Program-made: the position numbers and the translations under genes | Assembly (NCBI GenBank): GCA_020091685.1 | Contig: CM034595.1 | Coordinates: 6,967,132-7,031,131 of the forward strand | Direction of reading: 5' to 3' | Origin: Lutjanus erythropterus | Taxonomy: Eukaryota; Chordata; Actinopteri; Lutjaniformes; Lutjanidae | DNA: 64,000 bases | The notes under the pieces: generated by a model | Seen by the model: only the letters and a program-made list of their open reading frames with translations | The model's database searches: none | What the model was told of the DNA's origin: nothing | Shown here: in pieces, positions 12,541-24,222 of the stretch | Position numbering within the stretch: position 1 is the first letter of the stretch | Layout: every line of letters starts with the position of its first letter

Positions 12541-13120
12541 ATGGTGTTTTCACATCTGCCTTGTTTGGTCCAGTTAAAACGAACCGTGGTCCGTTTGCCT
12601 GGTTAGAGCAGTTTGTTTAGGCTGGTGTGAAAGCTGTCAATCAAACCCTGGTGTGGACCAAAGAACCCGACCGAGTCTGCCTAAAAAGGTGGGTCTTGGT
12701 ACGGTTCCAAGCGGACTCTGGTTCGGTTCCTTTCTGCTGTGAAAGCAAACGAACCAACCACAGGATTTTATGATCACCGATGTGATTTTAGCATGACTTC
12801 AAAAGCTAAACTGCTGATCAATCCTCAAGAGGCGATCAGGAGCAATAATTGATCAGTGTTATACCTTCAGTGCAGGTATTTTCCCTGATTAACGGGTCAA
12901 AAGCTGTTGAAACTGCTGTATTTGTATCCAACTCTGTGTGCTTTGTCGGAATTAAAAAGTGTGTGACAGCGATCCCTCAGTTACAACTGTATGTCACACA
13001 CACGAAAAAGTCAGGTGAAGGGCAGATGTGCTCCTCCCTCTGTCACTCTGTGAACTATGGCAAACAAAAATCCTGCTGCTTTCTGCTTAATCTTTTCTTC
13101 TCCTCCCAACACTTCTAAAA
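12541..13120. mobile_element. hAT-like MITE remnant
   Basis: The left end ATGGTGTTTTCACATCTGCC, followed by GGTCCAGTTAAAACGAACC-type sequence, matches a common teleost non-autonomous element whose ends read GTGTTTTCACACCTGCC. The matching right end is not found, so the copy is truncated. The 89-codon open frame inside it is not a gene. Confidence 0.5.
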
Positions 13121-15314
13121 ACTCAATATATAAAGATAAACAGTCGGGCTGACAGATGCAGCACTGCAGTACGCTGTGTCTGTGTAGATATTACACATAT
13201 GTGAACAACTGCAGGTCAGCGAGGTGCACACAGGTGCATATGTGCGGCTACAAGACGCCTCCTTTTCATCCTGTTTCTATCTGTCAGTCATTATTCTTAA
13301 CATGCCACAATTTGCTAAATAATGCGTATAATCGGTTATTTATTTGCGAGCATAAATATACACAACTGAAGCAGTGCTGTGTGAGCCTCTGTCAGTCAGG
13401 GGAATTAAATTTTCCTACTGATGATACACTGATGAAGCAGGATGACAGTCACCAAAACTGTCCAATCAATGAGTTACCTGTCAGCCTGTAAAGCTGAATT
13501 TTTTTCCTCTTGGTTTGTTTGTGAAAAGTCAGTATTAACATGAACCACACCAGGACTACAATGCAACAGTGTTCCTTTTTTGTTTTTTGCTCTTACAGGC
13601 ATGGAAACACCCTTAAGATCATTTCCAACAGTGCTTATGTTCAGTTCTTGAACATACATAAAAACTTTGCTTACACAGATTCTAAGAAGCCCATTTGTAA
13701 TTTGCGCACCTGTGATCTTTAAATCTCAAATTAATTGACAGCACCTGCCTCACAATCAGTGGATTTATACAGTATAGCACAAATGAGGGTTTGGTCAGGA
13801 GTAACCATGGACCAAAAGAAAAAAGCAGACTTTTTGGAAGGTGGCACATCAAAGTAAGGTTTTATGAATAACTATTTTGTCACAAACCGGCTCAAAGAAT
13901 GTGACAAGAAGGGAAGTCAACACAAGGGTTTAATGTAAAAACAAGAATAATCTATTAACTTAACTAACTTATTAACTAACTAACCGCCAGTCTCCAGCCT
14001 CCAAGACAGTGGGAGGGGTGTAACAACTTATATATGGTATTTTACCCAGGTCATACTAAAAATCAAAAGCTGTCCTGTCTCAAACTCTCTCTCCCAGGTT
14101 TTACTGCAGCATGCATGTGTTTAAGCTGGAGCAGACGTTAGCTAACACTGATGTAATATAACTTTATATACATGAGCTACATAGTTTCATATGTCCTGTC
14201 ATTGTTTGTCACAAGCAAAAACATAACTCAGCTGGCTAGTTTTGCTTTAGCTTAGCTTATCTTCCTTTATGCTGTCTGATAAAAGTTGAAAGTGGTTCCA
14301 GCCATCTCAGTAAGTATTGCACTGTAATGTAATGTAGTGATGTTAAATAAATCAGACAATGCACAGGCAATTTAGTGATATACCCTTGACCGGCCTTGGT
14401 AATAAAACTCTGAGTCCTCTTTGTCTGGGACAGACAAGACCGAGTAAAAATGCAGTTGATTCAGAGACAAGACTGATACCTTGAAAAAGACAGATCTGGA
14501 GTACTACAACACTGCTGATTACCCTAATAATCATTACAGATCCATGTGTTTCACTGCTGATTCAGTTATTTGTATGTGTGAGAATGGACTGTATTAATAA
14601 TGGAATGGACCCACTGAGACTGCTTATGCACTGAGTGCAGACTTTCTTGCATTATATTTTTCTTCAGCCGAGTGCTGAAGTGGTAACAATGATTAGAGGC
14701 AATGATTGAGGTTAATATTGTATCTGCTGCTCTTCTTCGCTGTTTGTGCTGTTGGGAGAAATCAGATGTGTACTGTAACATTCAGACAAACTATTAAAAC
14801 AGTTGAGATCCAGGTGAAATGAGTCCTGAGCCTCCAGGCAGAGAGCTGGACTTATTGTAGAGCTTCTTTTTTTTCTCTTTTTACAGTATATTTCCATTGT
14901 CCTTTTACCTGTGCCACATTCATTACAATTCTGTAGAAATGTGATAATAGTGTGTAAAGGCTCGATGTTTTATTCACACAGTAAACAACATAAATACTGA
15001 AGCCTGAACTGCTGTACATGCACAAAAAGATAGAGGTCACCTTAGTCTGGTGACATATTTGTACCCGACTGGAGGATTATCAGCATTCACATGAAACCAC
15101 AGCAGCTGCTATCACACAGGAAGTGCAGTGCAGTTACATTACTGAATGTGTAATAGTCCCTGCCTGCCTGATTATTTAATGTGAAATTTACAGCTACATA
15201 CATTAAAAAATAATAATAATCAGTGAAATCTGTCATTATGAACTACAGTATCTGTCATGTGCTGTGTTTTGGAAAGTAGTCAGGATATAAGGTTCCTGTG
15301 CTAAAACTCAGTGG
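13121..15314. other. No gene seen
   Basis: Unique AT-rich DNA. Open frames are short and lack support. Confidence 0.5.
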
Positions 15315-15974
15315 CCAGGTGCACCAACAGGACTTACGTCTGGTCTCTAGCTAAGTTGGTTTTAACTAAGTCACTGGTTGCACTATCTAGGCTTAAGCTT
15401 TCTTCTTGCAAAGACCGGGTGTAAATGTTACGCTTAGTCAGGAACAGGCGTAAACTGAAGATCTAGGTGATTAATACAGTCTTTAGTCAGGAATACTTTG
15501 TATTCTGTGACATGAACGCTCAAAATGCCGAGTTATTTAACAGAACTGTGTGGAAAATGAAAGCTTTGCAGATGGAAAATTAATATATTCAGTCAGTCAT
15601 AAGAATTAAATACCATGTGCAGAATGTTCAAGAAGCAAGAAAGACCCAAATAGTTAAGAATTTGAGCGTTCCACAAAGTTTATTAACTTTCTTCTCACTC
15701 AACAACTCTCAGATTTGCACATTTTTTAAGGAAGTCAGGGCATATTGTGGTTAATGGTGAAATCTATTTTACTGAACTGTTTACATCTTTTGTCAGCTGC
15801 TTCTTACTCATTACCACATTGGACTACTTAACAGTCAGTATTTTCTTTTTCTGGCTCTAGTCATTTTCTTTCCTCAACTGAGATGAAATTGCGTTTCTTT
15901 ATCTTTTGATCCTTCATAAAATTGCTGCAAATTAGAAATGATTAGCTACAAATCAGCAAGACAGTGGATTATTG

Positions 15975-16690
15975 TTAACCCTTTATAGGGCACTCATTGA
16001 AATACTTGGAAATTTAAAATTTCAACCCTGGAGTGTTATTGGTGGATATAAGAGGACATTTTTTCTTTTTTGACTTTTTAAAAAAGTTTCAGATTTAGGC
16101 TGCAAATCAAAGTCAAAGAAGTTACCGGTTCCTCGCCAGCCTAGGGTAAAAACAAAAATCCAAATAATATGTGAATAAATTATTGTAAAAAATACACTTA
16201 TAACAAGACGACTCTGACTCTTTGATCACCTGTCAAAGTCAATTATAGTCCAGTCACTTAGGCAACTGCTTCATGGTACTTTATGAAGCAGTTGCGGTCA
16301 GCATTGAGGCACAGGTGGACCTTACAGACTCTGCAGAGCACGTTTGACCTCAAGATGTGCCCCTTCCTGCTGCAGTGCTTGCAGGTCTGGCGGGTGGTGT
16401 AGACAGGAGCATGGAAAAGGGACAGGTCAAACCGGACAATATCTTCTGGGGTGTGGCTACGGTGTCCCCTCACAGGCTTTGGAACATTGACAGAGGTGCT
16501 GAGGCTTACTTGAGATGCTGAGCTCCTTCGTGGGCGAGACATGACTGGCCTCTGGGTGCTGGCAGACCTGAAAACCTGGATCCTGAAGTTCTTCAGTGAC
16601 AGGCCATCCACACCAAGAGCCTTGCAGTCCCGCTTGTAGATCACCCAGGCATTTGTGAGGCTGACATCAATGACATCAACTCTGCATTGA
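15975..16690 (-). mobile_element. piggyBac 3' fragment with transposase C-terminal domain
   Basis: TTAACCCTTTATAGGGCAC at 15975 is a piggyBac-type terminus at a TTAA target. Reading inwards on the minus strand, a 128-codon open stretch (16644-16258) encodes LSLKNFRIQV, then a basic linker, then CKHCSRKGHILRS...CRVCKVHLCLNADRNCFIKYHE, the cysteine-rich zinc-binding tail of piggyBac transposases. It lacks the N-terminal and catalytic parts; similarity stops near 16690 and the other terminus is missing. This is a truncated DNA transposon copy, probably inserted into the surrounding element. Confidence 0.75.
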
Positions 16691-17292
16691 GATTTTGGGT
16701 ATTATATATGTGGTCCGCGGATCACACGCGTGCAGAACCGTAGAGGGCGATCCATATGGGACACGGATCAACTGCGATGCGTTGCATCCCTAATAATTTA
16801 TATATATATGTAGTTTGGTGTTTACGGTGTAAGGCTTACAGTAAAAAACAAACAAACACCAAAACATGCCATAAAAGTGTGATAAAAACTGTCAGAACTT
16901 CATGAACTGGACCTAAATCATGGATATTTAACTATTATTGGCTTTAAAATCTTTATAAAAGGGTTACATTTTTCACTGGAATATTGTATAAGCTTATAGA
17001 ATTCTGTGGAAACGTCCAATGCACTATTGAGTACTGTTTTCTTAAATTATAATTCATTATTGGTGAAAAAATACATTAGCATGGCTTGCTATACGTTATT
17101 GGGCGTATGTCTATAAATAGACTTGCCAGCACTTGCCCTAGTTTTACGTGAGCAGGGCGTATGATCAAATATGGGGTCTCTTTTTTTCACGCGAGAATTT
17201 AATTACATTCTAGAAATCCAACACAAATGACACCTATGTTAACATTTAGCTAAACTACTCAATAACATGCTGAGTGAGTTTCATCCACTTAC

Positions 17293-17514
17293 CATTGGTA
17301 ATTTTGATGCTAGGACCGTGGTTTGAGATCCAGCAGTGTGCAAAAGACTGCGTTTTTTGACTTCTGGAGAAACAGAGAAGTTGGAGATGCACTGGCTCAC
17401 TCGTGATTGGTCAGAGGCCATAGTAACTGTGTTGTGATGTAGCCTGACCTTCGTTGATTGGCTGGATGAAGTTACATGATTCTGCCCGTTCTTTGAGAGA
17501 CGAGGGAGCGCCAT
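17293..17514 (-). CDS. Possible first coding exon of the surrounding transposon (unidentified)
   Basis: A minus-strand open stretch starts MALPRLSKNGQNHV, with a further Met at MASDQSRVSQ, and runs into a consensus donor GTAAGT at 17292. About 74 residues are encoded. It is Ser/Thr rich with no motif that I recognise. It lies at the right end of the 15.3-17.7 kb element, where a first exon of an encoded protein would be expected, but no downstream exon could be joined. It could be chance. Confidence 0.25.
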
Positions 17515-17672
17515 TTTTAAAGCCTGCGGAAGTTACCATATATGGTTCCTTGCCCGGTGTATTCTAGCAAACCATGCTGCAACCAATGTTAAGTCCATTC
17601 TAAAGACTGGCTTTAACTAAGACCGACTTAGCAGTTAGTTACCAGTTACCAGTTAGTACAACCCACCCCTGG

Positions 17673-19494
17673 GCATTCTTGTAAATTCTGCAAATGGTAT
17701 TTAATTCTTATGTCTGATTCCCACCAGACAAACTTTAAAAGCTTATGGGATCATCAGATTTTGTATTTCAGACATCTGTCACTTTTTATATTGTTAAGAC
17801 ACTTTATTTTCCTGTTTTGGTATTGTTGCACCAAACTCCATTCTAAGAACTGTTTTTTTTATGATAGAGCCATAGTTTTTCACAGTAAAAAGTTGAATTA
17901 CACCATCACTAACACTATTTACTGATTCACTCTCATCTAAAGACACAATCGGCACCTTTACTCAGTACCATTAATTAATATCATGTTAAGTGTTTACCAC
18001 TGATACACACATTGTCTCGCTGCTTTTATGGTGCTTGTATTCACCCAGTGGACAGCATGGTCACGGGACATGATGTATGGCTGCTCTCATCCATGAGTAA
18101 GAGGCACTGTGACATGGCTGCTTTTAATTTTGGAAGAAAAGACCAGCATGTCCTTCACAGCCCTTGGTGTCCCACCATCTATTCCATTCTATTAACTCGT
18201 CTTCGGGGCCAGTTGTAATTCGCTCTCTCCACTCAGCACCTCAGTCAGCTGGTTGAGCCACTACAACCTGTCAGCCCAGACTGGTGCTGAGACAAGAAGA
18301 GGATAAAAAGGGGAAAGTGTGCTACACTTGTCCAATAATGACTGTGGGCAAAGACAGCTCCATAGAGATGGATGTGTCGCTCTCTCATGTGTTTCCTGGG
18401 AGAATGCCTTTGGTGACCACTGATGTTATTTAGCTCTTTATATTTTTATCCTTGCAGCCATGTGTTTTGCAGTCACACTGCACGATGCTCCTCAATGTCT
18501 TCTTATGAAATGGTCAATCAAACTTCAACATTTTTGAACATTATCCATACTGTGTTTATCAAAAGTTGTGATTCCCCTGCAGGTCTCCACTCCACAGCCA
18601 GGTGCCTCTTTCACTTCTCTTTCTTGGCTAACTTTGTATCAGCCCCAAACGCCCCGCTGTGAATAACAAGCACAGTCTCCATGAGGTGAGGAGCAGAACC
18701 TGCCAATGGCATCTCGTTTGGGGAAGAGGTGCAGGTTCAGCCTATTAGCCCTTACTACTCTAAAGGCTGCACCATCATAAGCTGTGTCTCTCAAAGGAGA
18801 CAGCCCCCAAGACAGCTTAAAACTCAGCCTGAGTAACACAAACTCACCTGATGAGCTCTGCCTCACTTACAACAGCTAACAAACTAACTATCAAATACAC
18901 TCTTACAAATAAAGGTTCTAACAACAGACAGCTTGGATAAAGACTCTTGGCTCTTTAAAACACCACAGGTTTAAAACAATGAATATAATTTACATGTAGA
19001 TATACAGAAATGGCATAAATATCAAGTCAAGTCAAAAATGGGCATTGAGACTTTGTACACAGTGTAGACAATGTGTGGCCGTCTGATCACAACCATTTAA
19101 CAACCAAAGAAGAAGAAGAAAAATGCATACTGTATTTATCCCTCTAAGGAAAATTAGATTCTTTCACTCTTTACTCTCACTCTGTAATTTCATACATAGA
19201 GACCTGAAACACTCAGATCAAAAAACATCTTTTGAACATCTTGTCCTCTGAGGACCTGAAGTAAAAGTTTTTGACATCTTTTTTTCTGATTTCTGTCCAG
19301 TGTTGATGTTCAGTGCTAGCCATGATTTAGCACATAAAACTCTCTCATGCACTCTCTGTCCAGTAACAACAATAAATATGTTGTTAATAAATTATACATG
19401 CTATTTATTTGCTTAATCACAATTAAGAAATATTTCATAAATGAATCATGTCTTGCACATCCAGAGACATCCAAAAATCTCCTACTCAGACTTA
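17673..19494. other. No gene seen
   Basis: AT-rich DNA with no supported exon or RNA gene. Confidence 0.5.
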
Positions 19495-19852
19495 AGGCTG
19501 GGCAATATATCAATATTATGTCGTATTTTGATATGAGACTATATATTGTGATAGATTTTGGATATCATTATTATCATTATATGATTTATGTGTTGTCTTT
19601 TCCTGGTTCTAAAGGCTGCATTACAGTAAAGTGATGCAATTTTCTGAACTTATGAGTGTTCTAGCTGTTCTAAAATTTTCCTTTACTCACTTAGTCATTC
19701 CAGCCACAATACTGATGATTATTTGTTAAATCTCATTGGGGTAATATTTTGTGAAAGCACCAATAATCATCCTTACATTATTGTCACAATGTAGATATCA
19801 GGGTATTGGGTGAAAAATTATTATGATATTTGATTTTGTCTATATCGCCCAG
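19495..19852. mobile_element. MITE with AGGCTGGGCAATAT / ATATCGCCCAG ends
   Basis: The left end AGGCTGGGCAATATATCAAT and right end CTATATCGCCCAG are inverted copies of each other with drift. The interior (AAAGGCTGCATTACAGTAAAG) fits a very common teleost non-autonomous DNA repeat. It has no coding capacity. Confidence 0.65.
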
Positions 19853-20511
19853 TGATAATTCAACATACTCATGATACCATCTCAGCTGTTTTAACCCCAT
19901 TATTGATATTGACCGATATGAATCTTTACAATTGTAATTTCTTTTCAGCTATATCACCCAGGCCTTCCCAGATGTCTACCAGCCCACACTCCGGTCTGAC
20001 TCCTCTGAGCTGGACTTAAACTGGCCACCTTTCAATTCCTGAGCCAAGTCCATACAGCCTGAGATAAAATAAATTGTCAGCCAAATGTTTTTGTATAAAT
20101 AAAGCAAACAAAGTCACTTGCATTGGCTTTTTTCATAGCAACACTAAAACAAACAGTTCCTGGTTTGGAAGAGAGGGTCTGACTGGAGCACAATGTGTTT
20201 GCTGGGATGCAGTCAGCACAAGTTGGGATGCTGTTACTGCAACTGTCATGCTGTTACTAATCTGTTATCCTGTTGTAAAGCTGTTCTGTTGTGCTTCATT
20301 TGAGCAGATGTTATTCAGGTGTGACAGTGAAAGCAGAAGTAAAACACTGAACCATTCGTGGTCACAACCACAGATTTTCTTTGAGCTGAAATGTTGACTT
20401 TGTTAACACCATGGTGAAAGCATATAGACACACACATCCAAATACCATTTAAGGCAGGTGCTTGACCATTAGAAGACAGCAATGGCAACATAAAATGAGG
20501 TCCACACGCTC

Positions 20512-20555
20512 AAGTGCAATTTATTGGCTTGTGTATGTGCCAATAAATTGCACTT
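20512..20555. other. Perfect 17-bp inverted repeat (hairpin)
   Basis: Arm AAGTGCAATTTATTGGC (20512-20528) and its exact reverse complement (20539-20555) are separated by a 10-nt loop. It lies about 300 bp upstream of the leader-exon splice donor of the secreted-protein gene. It could be a small foldback repeat or a regulatory structure. Confidence 0.85.
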
Positions 20556-20942
20556 AAGGGAGCTGTGGTGTGGGAACCATCTTTTATGATTCCAGCATTA
20601 CATACAGTACACGGTTCCCTCTTAACTTGTCTAAATTTACACCAAGCTTTCTGCAGCAGGCTCCAGCTGTGCAGCCACTGCAGCACTTCCTCTTTCTTCT
20701 CAGATAGAGAGCGAAAATAGCTTTACCTCTGGTCAAAATGACAAGTGCGCTGCTTTCATCCTGCGCACAAAACAGAGAGAAGTCAACCACAGGGCCCAGA
20801 GAGCTTTCATCTGCAGCGGCAAGTATAGACTTAAGCTGAGAGCGCAGACGAACTGAGAGGTAAGTCGTGAAAAGATTCAGCTCTTGTGTTACATAAAGTG
20901 GCGTGTTTTCATCACGGGTCTTTTTTCACAGATAACTTCAAC

Positions 20943-21485
20943 ATGGCACAGGGTAAAGACATGCGGTTCTTGTTTCGTTTGGTGTTGGTGTTGTCAGTCA
21001 TTCTGGCCTCGACTCTGAAAACCTTAGATTCAGATCAACAGCTGCAGGACAGCGGGTTCGGTCGGCCACCGCCTCGCCACGGACTCAAGCTGCTGGTGTG
21101 GTACGTTAAGGAATGCCTGGACAACAACATGGTGGCTCTGTGCGACCCCACAAAAGGGGAGTATGGATTTCATGAGTTCCTGAACCGCGGGCCCCATCCT
21201 CTGCTTCCCGTGATAAAGGACAAACAGCAGTACAGGTACTACACCATCGGGAACCTCAACGCGCCTCACGCCAAGGACCTGCCAGACGAAGTCAGGAAGT
21301 ACTATGACCGCAAAAACCCTAAAAGCAACATGGACAGAGTTCTGGTGAGATACAACAAGAACAACAGACGCGTGGACGAGATCTACGCGTCTGCACATTA
21401 CAAAGCAAAACAGACGTATAGAATTGGCCCCAATCTCTTTGAGTCTCTTCGACGGCGAACAGCCCTCATTAGCATAGAAATGTGA
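20943..21485 (+). CDS. Small secreted protein, function unknown (180 aa)
   Basis: A single coding exon of 180 codons. Start ATG at 20943 is in good context (AACATGG). Upstream, a donor GTAAGT at 20860 and an acceptor TTTTTTCACAG ending at 20931 outline a 72-bp intron in the 5' leader; an earlier in-frame Met at 20886 falls inside that intron and is not used. Residues 7-23 ([17 protein letters not shown]) look like a signal peptide. The mature part has two cysteines (C58, C67) in [17 protein letters not shown], which could form a disulphide. It also has a Tyr-rich centre ([12 protein letters not shown]) and a basic tail (ESLRRR). There are no membrane spans. Codon use and the clean frame suggest a real gene. 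I do not recognise the family with certainty. No AATAAA was found close downstream. Confidence 0.75.
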   Translation: MAQGKDMRFLFRLVLVLSVILASTLKTLDSDQQLQDSGFGRPPPRHGLKLLVWYVKECLDNNMVALCDPTKGEYGFHEFLNRGPHPLLPVIKDKQQYRYYTIGNLNAPHAKDLPDEVRKYYDRKNPKSNMDRVLVRYNKNNRRVDEIYASAHYKAKQTYRIGPNLFESLRRRTALISIEM

Positions 21486-21805
21486 TGCAAAATCTCTCTG
21501 TGACATCTTTAATAGCTCTGTGACTCTTCAGAAAGTCCTGATGGAATTTCAAACATTTCTTAAACAATCATGACTGACGTATTCGGCTGCTGCTTTTCTT
21601 TGTAGTCAGAATGAAAAAAAAAAGTGCCAGACTACTTTGTTGAGCTTATTTTAAGGCTCGAGTGTGAGTCAGAAGACTTGTGTAACCTTACACAGCCTGC
21701 CCGCTTTTACCATAGATACACCGTATAGAATACTTTGGAGTAAGTTTCTTGTACTGATAAAGTAAATGTTCAGATGTGCTGCCCAGGAACATCTTTTCTT
21801 TTACA

Positions 21806-21812
<7 letters not shown>

Positions 21813-21856
<44 letters not shown>
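21813..21856. repeat. (TG)n microsatellite
   Basis: Pure TG dinucleotides about 330 bp after the stop codon of the secreted-protein gene. Confidence 0.97.
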
Positions 21857-21858
<2 letters not shown>

Positions 21859-21870
21859 GTCTGTCTTTAA

Positions 21871-21962
21871 AGGGACAGCTCACCCAAAAATCAAAAGTAC
21901 ATATTTTTTTAGCTTGCATGTAGTGCTGTTTGTCCATCTAGATTTTCTTGGTGTGAGTTGTT
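21871..21962 (+). repeat. Dispersed repeat A, copy 1 (5' part)
   Basis: AGGGACAGCTCACCCAAAAA...GTCCATCTAGATTTTCTTGGTGTGAG is shared with copies at 41693 and 42848. It is a common teleost non-autonomous repeat; this copy is short. Confidence 0.6.
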
Positions 21963-22179
21963 AATATAATGGGACTACATTCAAAACCAGTATCTCTTTC
22001 CTTTTTATCTTTTCTGATAGAAAGAAAGCAGTTCCTACATGAAAATACTCACATCAAGCGAGACAACATGCACAACAGCATCACTGGTAACACCTGTATT
22101 TACTACTTTTCATGTCAAAATAGAGATATTGTAGAAAAAGCTCTGATTTAATCATAACTGTAAAGCAGTGCTCATTGCA

Positions 22180-23268
22180 GCCTAACTTTTTTTTTTTTTT
22201 TTGGACAGTTTGGTGGTTATTACATACTTATTATCAGGGTTAAGAGGGTTACTTTAAAAATATGCTCTGCTACGTAATGTAACTTGATTACTTTCCCTTA
22301 CTTTTGGATTACCTCAACACGATGAGGTATTAGTCTGGACTAATAGAATCTTTTATGTCCATTATAGATTTGAAGTCCTCCTCCAGTCATGTCTTATTTA
22401 ATATAAAATGCTCTGCAAAATTAATAAATTGTGTCTGATATGTTTTTTCTTTGCAAAATAAGTTCAAATACCTTGTAAAATGTCTGACATATAGCTCTAC
22501 ACCTTGTCTTCATTTAGTATTCAAGGATTCAGGGATATGCAAATAATCCCCGCCCTCTCCATACACAGTATTTGGTGATCTGTCACATTACCACTGGAAT
22601 GTGTCTTATATTCATCATCAGTACATTTAAGCTTGTTTCGATCAGAGTTGTGATTAAAAGTTTGGTTGAACCGCAGAAGATTTTCAGGTTTCAAATTGGG
22701 CCGTGGTGTTCTTAAATTTGGGATTGGCTGATCCAGGTCATTACAGACATTTAGATATACTTTGTTAAGTATGCTATTCACACTGCACACTCAAGTAAAC
22801 TATCATAAGTAGTATTGTCAGATAAGCTGGCTATAACAGGATGTTGGTGTAGCTCATGTTAGCGGTTGGTCTGTATGGTTAATATTAGTGGTTCATCTTT
22901 TCTGTAAATGTTTCTTTAAATAGTATTTTGAGTTCTTGGTTGATGACAGCATTTTCACAGCTGAGAGCAAAGCCGTCGCTATACTGTGATGTTGTTCCTA
23001 TTTTCTGATTTAAGAACTCCAGCAGAACACAGAACACAGAAGCATTTCTTCACCAGAGGCCACGATGATGAATCTACTGAGGTTAGCTGGCATTCAGAGG
23101 AGCACTGTGACCTCTGTGAAGGGCAACAGTCATTTGTTCTTTATGTTAAAATGTATTCTAAAATTGTATTTCTGCCTTTTTTCTGCAACTGTAATTGAAT
23201 ACAGTTCCCTTTTTTTACCCTAGTCATGTAATCTTGTTACATGTAATCTGTTTCTCCTCAAGCCTGTT
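22180..23268. mobile_element. hAT-like MITE remnant
   Basis: The left part (GTTACTTTAAAAATATGCTC...TAATGTAACTTGATTACTTT) and right part (GTAATCTTGTTACATGTAATCTG..CTCCTCAAGCCT) resemble the two halves of a known teleost hAT-type non-autonomous element. The ends are eroded. No host gene is seen inside. Confidence 0.4.
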
Positions 23269-24158
23269 TACATGCCCTCTGGCCAATCAGACGCAATTCT
23301 TAGTATCTTAAAAGAAATCACTGAAATATAAGACAAATTAAGAGGAGAAACTAAAAGGTTATGTAGAAGATGACTCTGCGCAGACCACAGAGGAAGAAAA
23401 CATGAAGCATGCAGCTTCATTGAAATAAATGAGAAAGGCAGAGGAATTAAATATAATTAATGAGTTTAAGGAGGAGAAATAGGAATGTCTGGTTCAGTTC
23501 GTCCTTCTGAGAATTTTAGATATTTCTCCTGCTGTCAAGGTCAAAACATACCACTATAAATATAAAAACTCTCAATATGAAAGTTCCACAGAGCTTTAGA
23601 AATTTGTATGAACTCCAATATCAGCTTGAATAGCAGGCAGTCAATCAAAATGTTGACTCTAATGAGTTGTGAAACAAGGCAGCACACACCTCCGTGGCCG
23701 AGAGGCACAAACTCTTGCAAAACTCACTTTCAATATTATGATGACAAAGCACCCTCATGCCTGCAGTCCTCAAAAGCCACGGAAAGGCCTCATTCATCTT
23801 CTGCTCTCCTCTGTTGCCAATGGGAGGACACCATTTGGACTGCTGTACGCTCACAGGTTGAATTCAGATTTGATTTGATACTCCCACTGAAAATATAACA
23901 GGGCTCCCGAACAAGCAGGACCAATCTGAGCAGATAAGAGAGATTTATAGGGTCCTTGCTCTGCACAGAAATATGTGGAACATTAAAGATACACTGGCTG
24001 ATTTTGTTAGAGTACCCAAAAGGTGCCTCAAGAGCCCAAAATGTCCTCTCAGCTTACTCTTGATGTGTTAAAAACTCAAACTGAGCTGTTAACATGCACA
24101 GTTAAAGTTAGAATCCTGAAGGTTTCAGTGCATTTGGCTACACGTGTGGTTATGTGGG
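23269..24158. other. No gene seen
   Basis: Open stretches near 23608-23898 overlap each other in several frames without splice or start support. Confidence 0.45.
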
Positions 24159-24222
24159 GATAATGTACAGTGAGCAGGTCGTTATTGTGAAATAAACCCT
24201 GACAGGATGATGCAGGATCCCG
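24159..24222 (-). repeat. Dispersed repeat B, fragment
   Basis: ACAGTGAGCAGGTCGTTATT followed by GTGAAATAAACCCTGACAGG matches one arm of the small inverted-repeat element at 51046-51175. Confidence 0.6.

Larger units (their letters stand above)
15315..17672. mobile_element. DNA transposon with weak terminal inverted repeats
   Basis: The left end starts CCAGGTGCACCAAC and the right end, reverse-complemented, starts CCAGGGGTGGGTTG. A better match lies just inside: TAAGTTGGTTTTAACTAA at the left against TAAGTCGGTCTTAGTTAA at the right, 14 of 18 positions. The span is about 2.36 kb and contains a piggyBac fragment. A target duplication could not be fixed and the superfamily is unassigned. Confidence 0.45.

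Noticed and set aside
13878-14022. Short TG..CA-bounded stretch resembling a small LTR
   Set aside because: The 5-bp flanks do not match and there are no LTR signals.
21030-21506. 158-codon open frame antisense to the secreted-protein gene
   Set aside because: A mirror of a real coding exon; its codon pattern is explained by the sense gene.
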